Origin: Tepidiphilus sp. J10
GTDB taxonomy: Bacteria; Pseudomonadota; Gammaproteobacteria; Burkholderiales; Thiobacillaceae
Assembly: GCA_945897955.1 (NCBI GenBank)
Contig: CAMDGQ010000017.1
Span: 1-59,871 of the forward strand
Length of the DNA: 59,871 bases
Direction of reading: 5' to 3'
Shown here: positions 57,029 through 59,871 of the stretch, one piece after another
Position numbering within the stretch: the stretch's first letter is position 1
Layout of the letters: every line of letters begins with the position of its first letter
The notes under the pieces: model-generated
What the model saw: only the letters and a program-made list of their open reading frames with translations
Databases searched by the model: none
What the model was told of the DNA's origin: nothing
Made by a program: the position numbers and the translations under genes

Positions 57029-57652
57029 GTGAAAAGCGTCCGGCCTTACTGTGTAGGTTTGACTGGTGGAATCGGTAGTGGAAAAAGTGTCGTAGCGGAC
57101 CTCTTCGCCCGATTTGGTGTGGAAGTCATTGATACCGACGCCATAGCGCACCAACTCACCGGGCCGGGCGGCTTGGCCATGGCCGATATCGTGGACGCTT
57201 TTGGCGCGAATATCGCATCCGATACGGGGGCGCTTGATCGCGCCGCAATGCGAGCCCGCGCGTTTGCCGAGCCGGATGTGCGGAAAAAGCTGGAACGGAT
57301 TCTGCACCCGATGATTCGCGCGGAATCCATGCGCCGTCTGGCTCAAGTCACCCATCCCTATGTGCTGCTTGTCGTACCTCTGCTGATCGAAAGCCTGGAT
57401 GCATACAGAGCCTTGATTGATCGAATTGCGGTCGTTGATTGCGAGGAATCACAACAGATCGAACGCGCCGCCGCTCGCTCCGGACTCCAGCTTGAACAGG
57501 TCAATGCGATCTTGTCGGCCCAGGCCAGTCGCGCGTCCAGACTGCACGTGGCCGACGATGTCATCGATAATCGGGGCGACTTGAATCACCTTGGAAAGCA
57601 AGTCGAGCAACTGCATGACAAGTATATGAAACACGCGGCAGGGGAATTCTGA
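57029..57652 (+). CDS. coaE: Dephospho-CoA kinase
   Basis: A 207-residue P-loop kinase catalysing the last step of coenzyme A synthesis. The P-loop is GLTGGIGSGKSVVADLF; DTDAIAHQLTGPGG and the LVVPLLIES and VDCEESQQIERAAARSG segments follow. It begins with GTG three bases after the pilD stop, in the conserved pilD-coaE-zapD order. Confidence 0.95.
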   Translation: MKSVRPYCVGLTGGIGSGKSVVADLFARFGVEVIDTDAIAHQLTGPGGLAMADIVDAFGANIASDTGALDRAAMRARAFAEPDVRKKLERILHPMIRAESMRRLAQVTHPYVLLVVPLLIESLDAYRALIDRIAVVDCEESQQIERAAARSGLQLEQVNAILSAQASRASRLHVADDVIDNRGDLNHLGKQVEQLHDKYMKHAAGEF

Positions 57653-57757
57653 TCAACGCGTAACAATTCATTGCACTAAACCGGGGCAATCCTGCAAAAT
57701 CGCTGCCCATTCAAGCTCTTGCGATGAATTTCTCATCCAACTCGTCGGATTGAACCG

Positions 57758-58507
57758 GTGACCGTTTACGAATTCCCACTCAGCGAGCGCATCCGCACCT
57801 GGTTGCGGTTGGAAGACTTGTTCGACAAAGCCCTGTTTTTTACCCGGGCGGAAGACCCGCGTTCGCATCATGCAGCTTTGCTGGGCATCTTCGAAATTGT
57901 CGATGTAACGACTCGCTCCGAGATGAAAAGCGAGTTGATTCAAGAGCTTGATCGTCAGAAATTCAGTCTGGAAGCGCTCCGCGCAAACCCGGCGGTTGAC
58001 TCGATTCGCCTGAATGACGTCCTTGCCCGGATCACCTCGGCTTTGGCCGAAATCCATGCCATGACAGGCAAGATCGGCCAGCATGTGCGCGATAACGAAT
58101 GGCTGGCCGGCATCAAGGGACGTGCCGGCATACCAGGTGGGGCATGCAGTTTTGACTTGCCGGTGTACCACTTCTGGTTGAGCCAGTCGGCCGAACGACG
58201 CAATGCCGATCTGATGGAGTGGCTGGGGCCGCTGTTGCCGCTAAAAAGCGCTGTTGATGTGGTATTGCGTATTCTGCGAGAGAGCGGCCATGTCAGTCAG
58301 CACACCGCCGTTCAGGGCATGTTTCAACTCATGCTGGGCGGCCGCACCGCCCATTTGTTGCGGGTCGCGCTGAATGCACCCTGTGCGCCGGAAGTCAGTG
58401 CCAACAAATATGCACTCAATATCCGCCTGCTGACCCCGGATACCGCCCAGAAGCCGCGACCCTGCGATCGCGATGTGGTGTTCGAACTAACCTTCTGCAA
58501 TCTTTGA
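57758..58507 (+). CDS. zapD: Cell division protein ZapD
   Basis: A 249-residue FtsZ-associated protein (YacF family) that bundles FtsZ filaments. It starts with VYEFPLSERIRTWLRLEDLF and continues through RADLKSELIQEL-like (EMKSELIQELDRQKFSLEAL), GGACSFDLPVYHFWLSQSAE and LNIRLLTPDTAQKPRP. GTG start at 57758. Its stop abuts the stop of the convergent M23 peptidase gene with no spacer. Confidence 0.94.
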   Translation: MTVYEFPLSERIRTWLRLEDLFDKALFFTRAEDPRSHHAALLGIFEIVDVTTRSEMKSELIQELDRQKFSLEALRANPAVDSIRLNDVLARITSALAEIHAMTGKIGQHVRDNEWLAGIKGRAGIPGGACSFDLPVYHFWLSQSAERRNADLMEWLGPLLPLKSAVDVVLRILRESGHVSQHTAVQGMFQLMLGGRTAHLLRVALNAPCAPEVSANKYALNIRLLTPDTAQKPRPCDRDVVFELTFCNL

Positions 58508-59791
58508 TCAGTCCATCCTGGACAGATTCGTATTGCGCAGCAATTCGAGTCGAGCCGAAAGGGGTTCGGCCTGGGCCGAGAATTGAGCCCGGTACCGGCT
58601 GTCCAGCGGGTAAGCGGTAGGTAGTTTCATGGCCAGCGGGTTGCGTTGCGCGCCGTTGACCCGGAACTCGTAATGCAGATGCGGTCCGCTTGCCAAGCCG
58701 GTAGCGCCGACATAACCAATCACCTGACCCTGGCTGATTTTCGCGCCACGTTTGATGCCTTTGGCAAAACGTGAAAGGTGGCCGTAAGCAGTACTGTAAG
58801 GCGCCTGATGATTGAGCACGATCAGGTTGCCGTAGCCGCCCTGCTTGCCGACGAAGTTCACGACCGAATCGGAGACCGCGCGTACCGGAGTGCCGGTAGG
58901 GGCCGCATAGTCGACGCCCTTGTGGGCGCGCCAGATTTGCAGCACCGGATGCAATCGACCGGACGTGAAGCCGGATGAGATTCGGTCGAACGGCATGGGT
59001 GACTTCAGGAATGCCCGTTTCAGGCTTTGCCCGGCGCCGTTGTAATAGCCCTCACGACCTTGCGGATCCTTGAAATAGATTGCCCTGTAGGCCTGTTCCT
59101 GATTGATGAATTCCGCTGCCAGCAAACGGCCGGTTTTGATCAGCCTGCCATCGAAGTAGAACGCCTCGTAAATCACCGAAAAATGATCGCCGCGTCGCAA
59201 GTCCTTGTGGAAATCGATATCTCCAGAGAAAGCGTCTGCCATCTCGGAAGCGATTCTGTCCGGAATGTCGGCTGCGTCTGTAGCGCCGAACAGAGAGCCC
59301 TGGATCGAACCGGATCGCATGACCGGCCGCATTTCCGGCTGGATGGCCTGTTCCGTAATCTGGAAGCTGTCCTGAATTCGGCTTGCGCTGATCAGCGTGC
59401 TGTCTGAAACCATATAGCGCAGCAACATCAGACGCCCATCCTTGCTGACGCGCGCCAGGACGCCGCGACCCGGGATCAACCCGCCGATGGATTTTGTCTG
59501 GTGAGCGGCAGCGATGAACGCTTGCCGATCTTCGGTATTGATGCCCAGCTTTTGCAGCAAGCTGGACAGTGTTTCGCCCCGTCCGATCCGCTCCTCGCGC
59601 CAGAAATCGAATGTTCCGCTATCGTTGGCTTCCGCTGCCGGCAGTACGATTGCCTCCACCACGGTTTCCTGGCTGATGTTCTCGGTTGAAGTGCCGGGAT
59701 CAATGCCGAAAGCAGCGACGACACCGAGGAGCGGCAGGGTAGCCAAGGCCAGAAAAATGCGTTTCTTAAGCGGGTTTAGCGCGAAATTCAT
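58508..59791 (-). CDS. M23 family peptidoglycan endopeptidase (MepM-like)
   Basis: A 427-residue envelope protein with an N-terminal membrane anchor or signal (about 10-28), a LysM/OapA-like region (REERIGRGETLSSLLQKLGI), an N-terminal regulatory domain, and a C-terminal M23 domain. Zinc and catalytic residues are in RAHKGVDYAAPTGTPV (HxxxD), YGHLSRF and GPHLHYEFRV. Such enzymes cut peptidoglycan cross-links during growth. MNFALNP at 59791 leads into the anchor; upstream in-frame sequence is not family-like. Confidence 0.93.
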   Translation of the reverse strand: MNFALNPLKKRIFLALATLPLLGVVAAFGIDPGTSTENISQETVVEAIVLPAAEANDSGTFDFWREERIGRGETLSSLLQKLGINTEDRQAFIAAAHQTKSIGGLIPGRGVLARVSKDGRLMLLRYMVSDSTLISASRIQDSFQITEQAIQPEMRPVMRSGSIQGSLFGATDAADIPDRIASEMADAFSGDIDFHKDLRRGDHFSVIYEAFYFDGRLIKTGRLLAAEFINQEQAYRAIYFKDPQGREGYYNGAGQSLKRAFLKSPMPFDRISSGFTSGRLHPVLQIWRAHKGVDYAAPTGTPVRAVSDSVVNFVGKQGGYGNLIVLNHQAPYSTAYGHLSRFAKGIKRGAKISQGQVIGYVGATGLASGPHLHYEFRVNGAQRNPLAMKLPTAYPLDSRYRAQFSAQAEPLSARLELLRNTNLSRMD

Positions 59792-59871
59792 TACGTGTGA
59801 CTCCCAGAAAAGCTGCGCGAGGGTAACAGGATTGCGTATCGGCACAAAGAGCCGATTTCTTGATGGTTAAA

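Overview
The window looks like a chromosomal segment from a sulfur-oxidising betaproteobacterium, most likely of the Rhodocyclales/Nitrosomonadales type. Three things point this way: the soxZ-A-B genes at the left edge, the two-subunit glycyl-tRNA synthetase followed by gmhB-plsC, and the right-hand order CorC-like gene, pilB, pilC, pilD, coaE, zapD. The species cannot be named from what is visible. Base composition is GC-rich and fairly even. I see no rRNA, convincing tRNA, CRISPR array, insertion sequence transposase or prophage gene.

Layout. 1-3.6 kb: the end of a thiosulfate-oxidation operon (soxZ tail, monoheme soxA, soxB, a TlpA/SoxW-like thioredoxin). 3.7-15.0 kb: a long minus-strand block devoted mostly to sodium and membrane ions. 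In reading order it holds a NaChBac-type voltage-gated sodium channel, a DUF454 membrane protein, dsbB, a DsbA-like gene, nhaD, a CNNM/CorC protein, and a complete Mrp antiporter operon with MrpA and MrpB fused (mrpAB-C-D-E-F-G). 15.2-18.8 kb: the wreck of a P-type ATPase gene, a DUF2062 protein, a KefB-type K+/H+ antiporter and a tandem universal stress protein. 19-25.7 kb: envelope and housekeeping genes (outer-membrane barrel, Sel1 protein, YchJ, a hydrolase, TonB-like protein, mltA, apaG, rpe, gph). 25.8-31.2 kb: trpE, an MMPL exporter with a LolA/DUF4412-like partner, and a cytochrome c fused to a truncated haemoglobin. 31.5-40 kb: glyQ, glyS, a GGDEF protein with a destroyed active-site motif, gmhB, plsC, a phospholipase D lipoprotein and miaA. 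40-42 kb: a small accessory patch with two Uma2 genes, one carrying an in-frame MITE-like insertion, and a ParE/RHH toxin-antitoxin pair. 42-49.5 kb: a highly expressed porin, a DUF1640 gene, a large uncharacterised helical-repeat protein, a 2OG-Fe(II) oxygenase, a DUF4139 protein and pgl. 49.6-59.9 kb: an exonuclease, rlmD, a second CorC-like gene, the type IV pilus assembly genes pilB-C-D, coaE, zapD and an M23 peptidase.

Working together. The Sox genes oxidise thiosulfate in the periplasm. Next to them lie two different sodium/proton antiporters and a voltage-gated sodium channel, a combination able to build, spend and sense a sodium gradient. The KefB and USP genes extend the ion and pH-homeostasis theme.

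Repeats. Several palindromic repeat families occur between genes (rpe/gph, glyQ/glyS, 38.6-39.0 kb, 42.0-42.3 kb, 46.2 kb). Twice a repeat has entered a coding sequence in frame: at the N-terminus of mrpE and in the middle of a Uma2 gene. No single locus is clearly a new defence or biosynthetic system. The items most worth a second look are the sodium block, the cytochrome-globin fusion, the 615-residue repeat protein and the in-frame repeat insertions.
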